Shown: positions 17,810 to 26,278, numbered from the stretch's first letter. The stretch: DNA of 64,000 bases from Paenibacillus sp. FSL H7-0357 (GCF_000758525.1 NZ_CP009241.1:1860001-1924000), one strand, 5' to 3'. A program made the numbers and translations. Notes: generated by a model from the sequence alone, not told the origin.

Positions 17810-17846
17810 AAGAAGGAGCCATTGTCGAAAACAATGGCTCCTTCTT
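17810..17846. terminator. Bidirectional terminator between convergent genes
   Basis: Perfect 16-bp stem AAGAAGGAGCCATTGT / ACAATGGCTCCTTCTT with a CGAAA loop, between convergent secreted-protein genes. Confidence 0.85.
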
Positions 17847-17861
17847 TATGAAGTGAAATTA

Positions 17862-18332
17862 CTATTTTGATGAACTTGATGGAACATCAGTATCAGTCGG
17901 GTTTTCATCATTTAAGGTTTTACCTAAGAGCAACGAATTGGGATAATTTTTAGAAAATTCTGCTTCATCTACTTTTAAAAAAAACTCGCCTTCAAAAATT
18001 AGTTGATTCGTATTAGGCCCGATTTCATCTATATTTCTTGCTATCTCCGATTCCTTAAAGATACTTTGTTCATCTGCTCGCACGAACATGCCATGAGGTG
18101 TATAGAATTGACTATAATACCCTTTTGCGATTTTTGATTCTACGGATTCTACGTTTTTTACTGATTCTACGGATTTCACGTTATTTGTTGAAAAATTAGT
18201 GTTAACAGGATTTTTAACTGTCTTATTTACGGTTTCCATTTCTGGATAGGTGTCTGCTTTTGAATTCGATATTAATACCACTCCTGAAATAATAGTCACT
18301 GCAAAGGCTATTAAGCCTATTTTTTTAAACAT
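17862..18332 (-). CDS. Secreted hypothetical protein
   Basis: 156 residues with a clear N-terminal signal peptide or anchor (MFKKIGLIAFAVTIISGVVL, then SNSKADTYP). A low-complexity segment with repeated SVES/NVES units (about 52-66) is followed by a mixed domain (YYSQFYTPHGMFVRADEQS). Not recognised. AAAGGGTGGGG lies upstream of the ATG. AT-rich like its neighbours, and intact, unlike several nearby secreted-protein genes. Confidence 0.6.
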   Translation of the reverse strand: MFKKIGLIAFAVTIISGVVLISNSKADTYPEMETVNKTVKNPVNTNFSTNNVKSVESVKNVESVESKIAKGYYSQFYTPHGMFVRADEQSIFKESEIARNIDEIGPNTNQLIFEGEFFLKVDEAEFSKNYPNSLLLGKTLNDENPTDTDVPSSSSK

Positions 18333-18777
18333 ATTATCCCCACCCTTTCTATACCAACAATTATTTCCTACTTTAAAACATTATATTCACTAAAATGTTG
18401 AACGAATCGATAAGGTCCGTAAAGGAAAATATCCCACTATAAAATGTGTGATTTTCCTAATTTTATTATAATACCTTTTAAAGTGCATGAGAACATCAGT
18501 TTACGATAATATTAATTTCCTTACGCATTAAATCTCCAATTCTCCTCTATGTATTATTATGTTCCAATAAGCCTTTTAATATGTAGTCTACATGGACACA
18601 GATGAATTCACTTACGAAGAGTAGCCGAAGTATGGTGAACAGTAATGATGGTTTTATTCCCAAAAAACTTGGTTATTAAATTCCAAAATCTAAATGTATA
18701 GTTTAGTATTTAGCATTGTATTAAAGTTACTGCAAACAAATCAAGAAATTTCACCCTATATAACTTGAACAAGGAAA
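18333..18777. other. AT-rich intergenic stretch without a gene
   Basis: About 440 bp. It should contain the promoter for the secreted protein at 17862-18332 (minus), for example the TTATAATACC stretch at 18467-18476. I see no further coding frame, RNA or repeat. Confidence 0.4.
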
Positions 18778-19546
18778 CCATTGCCAAGCAAAGACCGGTG
18801 GATGTTGGATTCGAAGCGAAATACACTTGGACGTTAAGAATCATTCGTGCATGGATCCTTCGTGAGTTCGGCGAGAAATAGCCCTAAAAGGAATCTCTAA
18901 AATGCTGAATCGGCTTGGTTTTAGCTACACAAAAGCCACCTATACGCTGGTACGAGCCAACAAAGAGGAACAAAAACAATTCCGCGAGGTCACTTTACCT
19001 GAGCTGAAGGAGAAACTGAACCAGGGAGAAATTGACCATCTTTTATTTGAAGATGAATCCATGATAAGGGCCTATTTGGCTTTGCAGAACAACTGGTTTC
19101 CGAAAGGACAACAACGCAAAATCCCGACTCATGGCGAGCATAAAGGAGCCAAACTGTTTGCTGCCATCGACTACGAGACGGGTCATGTGACCCACCGAGA
19201 AGAAGAAAAGTTTGATGCAGCGGCCTTTGGACGATTTTTAATAGATATTTTACAGATCTATCCCTAAGGAAAACTCGTCATGGTGTTAGACAACGCCCAC
19301 ACTCATCATGCAGATGCAATTCAGCCGTTTCTGCGAGAGAATCCGAGACTTCAGCTTGTTTTTCTACCCAAGTATAGCCCTGAACTTAATCCTGTTGAAG
19401 GATTGTGGAAATGGCTAAAACACGATGTAGTAAACAATGTCTTTTTTCATAAGTATTACGTCATCCGTACTCATGTCGCAGCTTTCATGAAACGGGTCAA
19501 TGAGAGCCCTCTTGAATTGATTGATCGGCTACTGGTTCGGGCGTAA
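18778..19546 (+). pseudogene. IS630 family transposase remnant
   Basis: A degraded IS630 transposase. 18778-18876 encodes RPVDVGFEAKYTWTLRIIRA and following residues; a frameshift near 18870 joins to 18902-19267 (LFEDES with the first catalytic Asp), an in-frame TAA at 19265-19267 interrupts, and the same frame resumes 19280-19546 with VLDNAHTHH (second Asp) and YSPELNPVEGLWKWLKH (catalytic Glu). The N-terminal ~40 residues and clear terminal repeats are missing. Not functional. Confidence 0.85.
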
Positions 19547-19552
19547 AGATTT

Positions 19553-19764
19553 TCAGTTCAATCTATATAGTTCTTTATTAAGTTTATTATCTTCGAATAA
19601 AGGCTGTTTCTCTAAATAAGAGACACAAAATTCAAGTTGATTTGTCGTTAAAGATGGAATATATCCATAATATCTATTGAGCCATCTGCTTGACGATTCA
19701 CGTAATATCTTCGCTGCTTTTTTATATCCATATTGAGACCCCTCATTGAGCCCCCCTTTTTAAT
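19553..19764 (-). pseudogene. Minus-strand gene remnant, 3' part only
   Basis: An uninterrupted minus-strand frame of ~70 codons without a usual start reads GSQYGYKKAAKILRESSS, WLNRYYGYIPSLTTNQ and ends YLEKQPLFEDNKLNKELYR. Its composition and codon use look coding, not shadow-like, and it abuts the 15-bp repeat copy at 19767-19781. It looks like the 3' end of a truncated gene; no family recognised. Confidence 0.35.
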
Positions 19765-19766
19765 GA

Positions 19767-19781
19767 GCAGTTTGCGTCTAC
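19767..19781 (+). repeat. 15-bp direct repeat, copy 1
   Basis: GCAGTTTGCGTCTAC; an identical copy lies at 20661-20675. The two flank a segment with a minus-strand hypothetical gene and the VOC gene. Confidence 0.6.
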
Positions 19782-19787
19782 TACTTT

Positions 19788-20060
19788 TTACTTCTCAGCC
19801 TGTAAGTCAGACCGAGTAAACATCCTATAAAATAGCCGGGATAGCACAAGCTGCCTGTCAGCATCAAATCCTACTGACTGGTAGTGAACATATCCGTCTA
19901 CATCTTCGTATAAAGCAAACACTGTCTCACCTTCAGAATCATCGTAAAATCGCTCTATTCGCCGTTTGAGGTGGATGGTTGCCAAGCTCTGGTCGCCCCT
20001 TATAAGGGCCTTGCCCTTATGGTATGTATCTTCGTACTGTGCAACATCTTTCGGAACCAT
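19788..20060 (-). CDS. Hypothetical protein
   Basis: 90 residues starting MVPKDVAQYEDTYHKGKALI, highly charged, with no signal peptide or membrane segment. The C-terminal half (YEDVDGYVHYQSVGFDADRQ) looks like a small folded beta-rich domain. Not recognised. It stops 6 bp from the 15-bp repeat copy and is divergent from the VOC gene, so both may have arrived as a unit. Confidence 0.5.
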   Translation of the reverse strand: MVPKDVAQYEDTYHKGKALIRGDQSLATIHLKRRIERFYDDSEGETVFALYEDVDGYVHYQSVGFDADRQLVLSRLFYRMFTRSDLQAEK

Positions 20061-20221
20061 TTCTGTAAAAATAAAGTATAGGACTGGTGCTCGCTCATTA
20101 ATCTAACAGATAGTATAGTTGAGTCATGCAAAAGGAATATTCATCTGTTTCGCGAATTCTTCAATATCAAGTGGTTATTTGTGAGTCTGATCCTAAAATT
20201 TTTCTAAAGGAGATAAGAATT

Positions 20222-20593
20222 ATGCTGTTTTCAGATGTATGTCTAATTACAGAGGATGTCACAACATTAACTAGGTTCTATGAAGTCGTTTTACATGAAA
20301 AAGCCGTAGGAGATCATATCCATTCGGTAATTCATACGAAAGGTCCTGGATTGGCGATCTATTCGAAACAAGCTGCAGAATCAGATATGAAATTTGATTT
20401 TTCAAGATATTGGGGATCAGGCAATATTACACTAAGTTTTAATGTTGATGATATTGACAATGAATATGAACGATTGAAGGCATTTGATGTTGAATTTGTA
20501 ACTGTGCCTACAACCTATCCTTGGGGAGCAAGGTCAGTACATTTTCGAGACCCTGACGGTAACATCATATGTTTTAGAAGTAAATCAAAATGA
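20222..20593 (+). CDS. VOC (glyoxalase/bleomycin resistance) family protein
   Basis: 123 residues from ATG 20222, which has AAAGGAG 10 bases upstream; the frame is open upstream to 20126 without support. The single-module VOC fold is visible: LITEDVTTLTRFYEVVL at the start and the typical end ARSVHFRDPDGNIICF with the metal-ligand-position residues of the beta-alpha-beta-beta-beta unit. Such proteins bind or modify small molecules or antibiotics, often as dimers; substrate unknown. It is inside the segment bounded by the 15-bp direct repeats. Confidence 0.8.
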   Translation: MLFSDVCLITEDVTTLTRFYEVVLHEKAVGDHIHSVIHTKGPGLAIYSKQAAESDMKFDFSRYWGSGNITLSFNVDDIDNEYERLKAFDVEFVTVPTTYPWGARSVHFRDPDGNIICFRSKSK

Positions 20594-20660
20594 AGAGAAG
20601 TCCACATGTGGTTTTTATACTGGAGCCCTCAAAACCAGCTCTTTTGGAATTCGCTAGTGT

Positions 20661-20675
20661 GCAGTTTGCGTCTAC
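20661..20675 (+). repeat. 15-bp direct repeat, copy 2
   Basis: GCAGTTTGCGTCTAC, identical to 19767-19781 at a distance of 894 bp. Confidence 0.6.
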
Positions 20676-20717
20676 AATTCTTCACACACAGTTTTATCGA
20701 AACATCTGTTTATATCC

Positions 20718-20840
20718 TTGGAATCGAATTTCCCCCTGCTAAGAACCAAAGTGTCCATGGGTAGCGGTGAAATTCATACGGGATTATGGCGAGAAATTCT
20801 AAAAAAACAATTAGAAGTAACACAAGTATATTTTAATAAA
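20718..20840 (+). pseudogene. C-terminal remnant of a HicA-like toxin-family gene
   Basis: The frame encodes LLRTKVSMGSGEIHTGLW followed by REILKKQLEVTQVYFN, the C-terminal half of the small HicA-like family whose N-terminal half is at 16.1-16.27 kb. The usual stop after YFN is lost and the frame reads into the following terminator hairpin; codons beyond 20840 are not meaningful. The 5' half is missing or beyond recognition. Non-functional as it stands. Confidence 0.45.
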
Positions 20841-20870
20841 AGCGCGAGAAATCTTTCTCGGGCTTTTTTT
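20840..20870 (+). terminator. Terminator after the HicA-like remnant
   Basis: AGCGCGAGAAA / TTTCTCGGGCT stem (one mismatch) followed by seven T. Confidence 0.75.
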
Positions 20871-21304
20871 AGTTTTTCAACGAAGTCGCTGCAGAACGAT
20901 GCGACGGCCGGGTATCGCTGCTGGCCGGCATCCAGAAGTGCGCCAATAGTGGGCGGCTGCAAGTCAGGATGCGCTCCCCGGAACACTTGACCAAGTAAGT
21001 TGGCCCAGGTGGACGCCCTGTAGCCTGGCTTCCTTCAGCGCATGGCTGTAGCAGGCTGCAGATCGATGCGCAAGCCTGGTGCCATAGTTAGCTGGCTTGG
21101 TGATGTTTTGAGACTGATACTTTAAAAGCATACGGATTCCCAATCCAAGGTGGAATTTTATAACGAGCTGAAGGTAACGACCAAATTCAATAAAGTGGCC
21201 AAACGATGATTATCCGTACGGTGGTTGTCTACATAGACACCATGGGGTGGATGATTGATGACGTGGAAGTTGTCGGGCAATTGTAGCCCAAAGGAGGGAG
21301 CGGT
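20871..21304. other. GC-rich then mixed spacer, no supported gene
   Basis: 20880-21130 is distinctly GC-richer than its surroundings, with no frame I can support. From 21150 a frame with VYIDTMGWMIDDVEV appears before the next gene but has no start site. Probably debris of an imported element. Confidence 0.3.
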
Positions 21305-21631
21305 TTGAACTACGTCTACTGTTTTGTAGAAGACGGTCACGTTGTTTCTCCGCAAGACTGGGTGCTTGAGGATATTCGTGAGCAGTTTATTACCAGTGGT
21401 GATTTTGATCCAAAAGCCTTTTCTGCTGCTCTAGAGGCCGCAGGAATCGAGACACCCAGCTTAGTACGAGCCGCAGTCTGTTCATTCTGCCGGCAAGCTA
21501 TGGGTCGAGCTATACGCTGCCTTAAACAGTCCACCAGCAAAAGTAAAAAGAAACTGGCTAAGACTGCTGAAGAAAGCGAAATGAGCGTGAGGTCCTGCAC
21601 ATTTGCCGCAGGCGCTTTTATTCCATTTTGA
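21305..21631 (+). CDS. Hypothetical protein
   Basis: 108 residues starting at a TTG nine bases after AAAGGAGGG, an excellent ribosome binding site. The N-terminal ~65 residues look like a folded acidic domain (CFVEDGHVVSPQDWVLEDIR); then a Lys/Ser-rich segment (KQSTSKSKKKLAK). Not recognised; may be the 5' part of a longer gene truncated by the events that shaped this region. Confidence 0.4.
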   Translation: MNYVYCFVEDGHVVSPQDWVLEDIREQFITSGDFDPKAFSAALEAAGIETPSLVRAAVCSFCRQAMGRAIRCLKQSTSKSKKKLAKTAEESEMSVRSCTFAAGAFIPF

Positions 21632-21913
21632 ATGGTTACTCGACACTATATTTTACCAAAGGATGGTTTCCTTTTGTTTAATCTGAATAAAAATAGGGGC
21701 GTCCCTCAGGTCATCGTCTATGACAACTTTTGGGAAAGTTCCTTCACATGTCGGAAGATTGCTTCTAATGGTAAAAATCTTAAAATCTAAAATTGTTACG
21801 TTATTTGCTATATATTAGAAAAATTTTTCTGTATATTGAAAGAGTACAGGATTATATTACTATTTTTTCAAAAAGGAAATGGTATATGAACGGGTTTTGG
21901 AAATAAATCTTAT

Positions 21914-22186
21914 TTAGGGTTTGTTGTTCCTTAATTTTTTTAACAGTCGATCTAAAATGAAACCAACAAGATACCAGAAAGCTAATGTGCTGAGATAAAT
22001 TCCCGTTATTGGAATGTCTGCTTTTCGTACAAAATGAGATGATTCGTATATCCAGACCAACGGACTAGTTATGGCCAACAGTATGTTATAGTCGTCATTT
22101 CCTGAAACATTTACAACAATAGCAACAAATGAAATTAAAACTAACCAAAATCGAAATGATTTCATTAAAGAACGAATTAGTTTCAT
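21914..22186 (-). CDS. Small membrane protein
   Basis: 90 residues from the ATG at 22186, which follows GGAGGT; the frame opens five codons earlier. Two to three hydrophobic segments (FWLVLISFVAIVVNV, ILLAITSPLVWIY, LSTLAFWYLVGFIL) and a basic tail (RLLKKLRNNKP). Function unknown. The 280-bp gap before it (21632-21913) holds no gene I can support. Confidence 0.55.
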   Translation of the reverse strand: MKLIRSLMKSFRFWLVLISFVAIVVNVSGNDDYNILLAITSPLVWIYESSHFVRKADIPITGIYLSTLAFWYLVGFILDRLLKKLRNNKP

Positions 22187-22313
22187 TAACCACACCTCCA
22201 ATTTTTACATTTGAATAACATCCAATCGTCTGACTAGCTATACTCAATTAAATATACACCTACTTCTTGAATTATATGAGTTATCTCGAATAAAAGCGAA
22301 AGAAGGTCAAGTG

Positions 22314-22997
22314 ATGAAACTTAACAAGCCAGTTGTAACAATTGGTACTTCTTATCCTTTTAATATCAACCATCGTTCCTGCTGAAGTTTCAGATGTAGT
22401 GACAGAAAAAGAGTACGATCCAAAATTAAGAGCATTGACTATAGATATACTAGCTAATGGCAATGGAATAGATAAAGGCGGTTTTGATAAAATTAAAACT
22501 GTGATAGAAGATAAAAGTGAAGATGAAAATCTTCGGAGATACGCTTTATTACAATTAGAACCACAACAAGACGCTAAATTGAGTGCTGAAATTGCTGCCG
22601 AGAAGTCAATTAACTTGAAAGCAATTTATGATGACTCTAGTGAACCTGTTGAAGTAAGAGCTGCTTCAATTACAGCTATGCGTAGATTAAGCGATCCTAA
22701 TTTTAAAGAAGTGTTAGCTTCTTTAAGCAAAAGTGAAAACATGAATGATCCGTTACTGCGTAATTTTGTTACGAGCGCTGCCAAAGTTGGAGAACTAGAT
22801 AATTATACAGAAGTAGTAAATAAAATTCTTCAGGAACTCCAACCGATTTTGATATATCAAGTAAAGCAAATGTACAGTTCCATGCTAACTTAGGATATGA
22901 CCAACCTTGGATAGAGGTTAGTCCAAGAGTACAGCGCGGAGCTGCCCCTGTAATCAATCCTACTAAATGGACGCAATTGCGGCCTAGAACCTCATAA
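22314..22997 (+). pseudogene. Frameshifted secreted helical-repeat protein
   Basis: ATG 22314 opens MKLNKPVVT but the signal peptide core LVLLILLISTIVPAEV is in the next frame (from about 22342); the body, an alpha-helical protein with HEAT-like pairs (RRYALLQLEPQ, VRAASITAMRRLSDPN), ends early at 22893. After a second shift near 22825-22832 another frame continues SSGTPTDFDISSKANVQ, LGYDQPWIEVSPRVQRG and stops at 22997. Correcting two single-base indels gives one secreted protein of ~225 residues. Function unknown. Confidence 0.6.
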
Positions 22998-23011
22998 ATC
23001 AGGTATAGAAA

Positions 23012-23029
23012 GGGCTGTCCCAAAAGTAG
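23012..23029. repeat. IS1182-type terminal inverted repeat, right end only
   Basis: GGGCTGTCCCAAAAGTAG, the usual end sequence of IS1182-like elements, 72 bp beyond the stop codon of the transposase fragment. No matching left end is present. Confidence 0.6.
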
Positions 23030-23101
23030 ATTCTCTATGAAGGGAGACAGTTCACTTCATTCTTAAAACCACAAAAAGTAAGCAAAGCAGCGATTCTCCC
23101 G

Positions 23102-23338
23102 TTATTGGAGGATCGCTGCTTTGCGTTTTTGGTCATTAGTGGCTTGCTTTAGCAGATTGTGGGCAAGCGAAAGCCAACCGACCTCTAGTGTCACTTTTTC
23201 CATGCCGCGAAGCAGAAAGCGCCGAAAGCCCCGATTGTTCTTCAATTGTCCAAATACACTTTCCGGTTCCGTCATTCGGCGTACGGCCAGGGCGTAACCT
23301 TCTTCACTTCGTAGAATCTCCCGAGCCTGACTGGGCAT
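23102..23338 (-). pseudogene. IS1182 family transposase, C-terminal fragment
   Basis: 78 residues of the transposase C-terminus: PESVFGQLKNNRGFRRFLLR, followed by GMEKVTLEVGWLSLAHNLLK. The YREK-type catalytic Glu region (ESVFGQLK) is kept but everything N-terminal is gone; the frame is cut at 23338 next to unrelated DNA. Remnant of an insertion sequence, not functional. Confidence 0.85.
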
Positions 23339-23373
23339 TAGTTCGTTTCAAAAAGCCATAAAATTAATTATGG

Positions 23374-23413
23374 AACGTCTCAATGATTCAAGGGATCATC
23401 TGAGACGTTTTTT
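23374..23413 (+). terminator. Stem-loop before the recombinase remnant
   Basis: AACGTCTCA...GAT / ATC...TGAGACGTT followed by six T; probably the terminator of a lost upstream gene. Confidence 0.65.
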
Positions 23414-23431
23414 CTATTAGGAGGGGCTCCA

Positions 23432-24013
23432 TTGAAGATTGCTTACGGAAGAGTTTCAACGAAGGAGCAAAATGTAGAGCGGCAGCTTCTGAAATTCCGG
23501 GAGTTAGGGATCGAGGAGCGATTTGTTTTTGTCGATAAGCAGAGTGGCAAAGATTTTGACCGTCCACGCTATCAGGCGATGCGGCTTATGCTCCGGGAAG
23601 GAGATCTGGTTTATTTGATGCGCTGGATCGGCTAGGCCGGGACTATGACGGTATCATTACCGAGTGGAAGCATATCACACGCGAGATTTGTGCGGACATT
23701 GTGTGTCTGGATAATGAAACGCTATTCGATTCCCAGAAGTTTAAGACGATGGGAGACTTCGGAAAGGTCATGGAGAATCAATTTTTAAACCTCTTGGCAT
23801 ATATGGCTGAGCAAAGAACGGAAGAATCGTTCGAGGCAGGCTGAAGGTATTGAAGTAGCCCGGACGGAAGGGGTTACTTTTGGCCGACCCAAACGTGAAA
23901 TTGATAACACATTCATTGAAGTATATGAGGCATGGAAATCTGGTGAGTTTACTGCAACGGAAGCCATGAGAAGGGGTGGCATGAAGAAGCTACTCAATGA
24001 AAGTATAATATAG
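23432..24013 (+). pseudogene. Serine recombinase (resolvase/invertase family), frameshifted
   Basis: TTG start with GGAGGGG upstream. The first frame gives MKIAYGRVSTKEQNVERQLL (catalytic Ser in RVST). One lost T near 23614-23616 shifts to the frame of DALDRLGRDYDGIITEW, and one extra A near 23813-23815 shifts again to ERKNRSRQAEGIEVARTEG and the C-terminal helix-turn-helix (FTATEAMRRGGMKKLL), ending at TAG 24011-24013. Two indels corrected, it would be a ~193-residue resolvase. It may have belonged to a transposon in this region. Confidence 0.85.
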
Positions 24014-24039
24014 CCTCCTTTGCGAAAAAATGTTAAAAA

Positions 24040-24366
24040 TCAACTTACCCAAACCATGTATAAGGTTTGTCCATCTCTATACTCTTTATCAGCATATATA
24101 TTGTGAAAGCGTTGGTTTAGTGTGTTTTCTCTTACTAGGTTATAAAGTAATGCATATGCTAATTTAGGGTCGCCAGTAGTATAGCCTTCAAATTCAGTCC
24201 CTATTTTATTAAAAGCATCGCCATTATAAACCCATTCTTCTGCTTCTCGTAAAGTATCAAAATTTATCATTTCTCTGAACCAGCGTATATCTTTTTTGTG
24301 TGTTCTTTGATTTTCATCTTTGATGAAGTGAGAAGAGTATTCATCTGTGTTTTGTCCCTCGCCCAC
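24040..24366 (-). CDS. Hypothetical protein
   Basis: About 108 residues from a GTG at 24366, chosen because GGGAGGT lies 6 bases upstream; the frame opens at a TTG seven codons earlier. Hydrophilic, soluble, with an aromatic middle (DIRWFREMINFDTLREAEEW) and no known motif. Not recognised. It overlaps no neighbour and is followed by the convergent recombinase remnant. Confidence 0.5.
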   Translation of the reverse strand: MGEGQNTDEYSSHFIKDENQRTHKKDIRWFREMINFDTLREAEEWVYNGDAFNKIGTEFEGYTTGDPKLAYALLYNLVRENTLNQRFHNIYADKEYRDGQTLYMVWVS

Positions 24367-24421
24367 GGCAATACCTCCCTTACTCAATGAAAAAGGTCTA
24401 AAATTTATTTTTGTTTTTATC

Positions 24422-24780
24422 TTATGGAACCAAGCATGAAACTGACACTATCCCTCCCGCGCGTGAGCTATCAATCTTAAAATTAACACCTACAATATCA
24501 CCTGATTCTAGGTATGAATTTCCCCAAAAATTGGTACGGTAAGTCGATATACTCCCGTGAAATAAATAGTTAGAGGGCTCATTGAGGGGCGTGAATATTT
24601 GCTTCATTAAAAAAATGTGTGAGCCCAGACGCTGTAGTAACAGTACCATTCGTTGCTGAGACTGTGACTTGGGGTCCAAAAGCAGCAATTCCTGCTGGTG
24701 TAACTGTCAATCCCCAAGCTAAAACCCTATCAAAGGAATACTGTGATATAAAATTTGTGAGTCCAAGGTTACCCCCCTCG
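24422..24780 (-). pseudogene. Frameshifted hypothetical (likely surface/secreted) protein
   Basis: A minus-strand frame from about 24780 reads LGLTNFISQYSFDRVLAWG, LTVTPAGIAAFGPQVTVSAT and stops; at a run of seven A (24608-24614 on the plus strand) the other frame takes over and ends with PLNEPSNYLFHGSISTYRT, SGDIVGVNFKIDSSRAGGIV and a stop at 24422. One extra or missing base in the homopolymer would join them. Both ends look real, the N-terminus is missing. Beta-rich composition; function unknown. Confidence 0.45.
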
Positions 24781-25087
24781 TTCTGCTAATAGGGCAGGAT
24801 AGTTACAGAAACATTACCGACTCAGTGCTTAGGACCACATGGTAGGAATATCCTTATTGTTAGGAAACTATCATAATTAGATTAAATTAGACTCAAAAGG
24901 TGGTGGTTCGGTGATATGCCATAAGTTAATAGTTATTGAACAAATGACGCGAACTAAGCATGCATGACCGCCAAAAAAAAGAAGATATAGCTACCGCTAC
25001 AACTTAATCCCTTCCAGCTTCATATCATTTGTTCGCAAAATAGGCAGGGTGGGTATTAGCCGTTGATATGTAGCTTTCCAGATAAAA
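24781..25087. other. Intergenic, no gene; inverted repeat inside
   Basis: No coding frame supported. Contains GAACAAATGA at 24938-24947 and its reverse complement TCATTTGTTC at 25025-25034, 77 bp apart. Confidence 0.3.
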
Positions 25088-25939
25088 CTAATAACGCAAC
25101 TGATTTAGAATATAAGTCATACTGTCAAGTAGCGGCTCTGTCTGTTTGTACCTTCTAATGATAAGGCAAGTACACAAGCTATCAATTAATCCCAGATGTG
25201 CAATTCTAGAGGACACAGCTTCTTTTAGAAAGTCTGCTTCAATAGATGAGATGACCAATCTTCTATCTGAGAGATCCAGAAGGGGAGATTTATAAAAACT
25301 TGTAATGCCAATAATTTTTGCGCCTTTTCCTTTTGCAATTTGTAATGCTTCAATTGTATCTTTTGTGCGGCCGGTATGTGAAATACCAAGTACCACGCAT
25401 TCATCATCTAGCATGCTTGCAGATATGCGACTGATATGAGGATCGGTGGCTGCATAAGCCGGAAGACCGATACGCATAAAGCGATAATAAGTGTCTTGGG
25501 CGAGTGTGGCGGATGTTCCAATGCCGTAAATTTCTATTCGCTTAGCCTCTAATAAAAGTTGAACCGTTCGATGGAATTCCTCTTTATCCAATGTATTTAT
25601 TGTATTCTGTAAGGTTTGAATGCTTGAACTGAATACCTTCAAAGCAATCGAGTAATCGTCATCATGAAGACTGATCTCTTCTGGTATGAGGTATGATGAT
25701 TTGGAAATGTTCTTAGCTAAATTAATTTTTAGGTCAGTAAATCCGTTCAAACCAATTAATCGGCAGAATCGGACAATACTTGAATCTGCGACTGACAGAA
25801 GAATAGCCAATTGAGCAATTGTCATATTAATGACATCAGCGGGGTGACTCAGAATGTATTCCGCAATTTTTTTTTCTCCTTGATGCATAGAGGGTAAAAA
25901 ATTTTTAATAATGACTAGGTAATCCTTCTCAATGTCCAT
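25088..25939 (-). CDS. MurR/RpiR family transcriptional regulator
   Basis: 283 residues: N-terminal RpiR helix-turn-helix (about 1-80; MTIAQLAILLSVADSSIVRF) and a C-terminal SIS sugar-isomerase-like domain (about 120-250; IEIYGIGTSATLAQD, CVVLGISHTGRTKDTIEAL). Such regulators sense phosphosugars. It is divergent from a putative operon of a HAD phosphatase, metallophosphoesterase, PHP hydrolase and ABC importer, which it is likely to control; the shared 558-bp gap would carry its operator. AGAGCG lies just before the ATG. Confidence 0.9.
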   Translation of the reverse strand: MDIEKDYLVIIKNFLPSMHQGEKKIAEYILSHPADVINMTIAQLAILLSVADSSIVRFCRLIGLNGFTDLKINLAKNISKSSYLIPEEISLHDDDYSIALKVFSSSIQTLQNTINTLDKEEFHRTVQLLLEAKRIEIYGIGTSATLAQDTYYRFMRIGLPAYAATDPHISRISASMLDDECVVLGISHTGRTKDTIEALQIAKGKGAKIIGITSFYKSPLLDLSDRRLVISSIEADFLKEAVSSRIAHLGLIDSLCTCLIIRRYKQTEPLLDSMTYILNQLRY

Positions 25940-26167
25940 GAACGCTCTCCATACTTTTAATTAATCAACATCTATGATTTTATATTATCTCACTCCAATC
26001 AATTCAAGTAAACCCCGTTCAAATTTACAATATTTAAACATCACAATAATCCTCAGTTAACATTTAACGGTTACGATAACAATGCATGATCGTCAAGGAA
26101 TAATATTCTTCAATAACTGAATTTATAAAGAATATTTTTCCTTTATGAAGGCGAACAGTCAGGAGGT
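25940..26167. other. Divergent regulatory region
   Basis: AT-rich spacer between the RpiR-type gene and the downstream cluster. Overlapping half-sites GTTAAC and GTTACGATAAC occur at about 26058-26082 and may be an operator, but no promoter is convincing enough to place. Confidence 0.35.
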
Positions 26168-26278
26168 ATGATCCATGAATCGAATCCACATTTATTAAAA
26201 TACGATACTTATTTTATTTTGCAAAGTTTGTATGCGGGATTGGAGAAGGAGATTACGATACAGCTTTTGCAAGATTAA
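26168..26278 (+). CDS. Short ORF, possibly truncated first gene of the cluster
   Basis: 36 codons from ATG 26168 directly after AGGAGGT, reading MIHESNPHLLKYDTYFILQS and ending LLQD then TAA. The strong ribosome binding site suggests it is or was translated; the sequence after the stop (to ~26435) shows coding-like pieces in other frames, so this may be the 5' end of a broken gene, or a leader peptide. Spacing to the AGGAGGT site is tight. No family recognised. Confidence 0.3.
   Translation: MIHESNPHLLKYDTYFILQSLYAGLEKEITIQLLQD

Noticed and set aside
20841..20990. Continuation of the plus frame past the HicA-like remnant
   Set aside because: It reads through a terminator hairpin and T-run; not a meaningful protein sequence.
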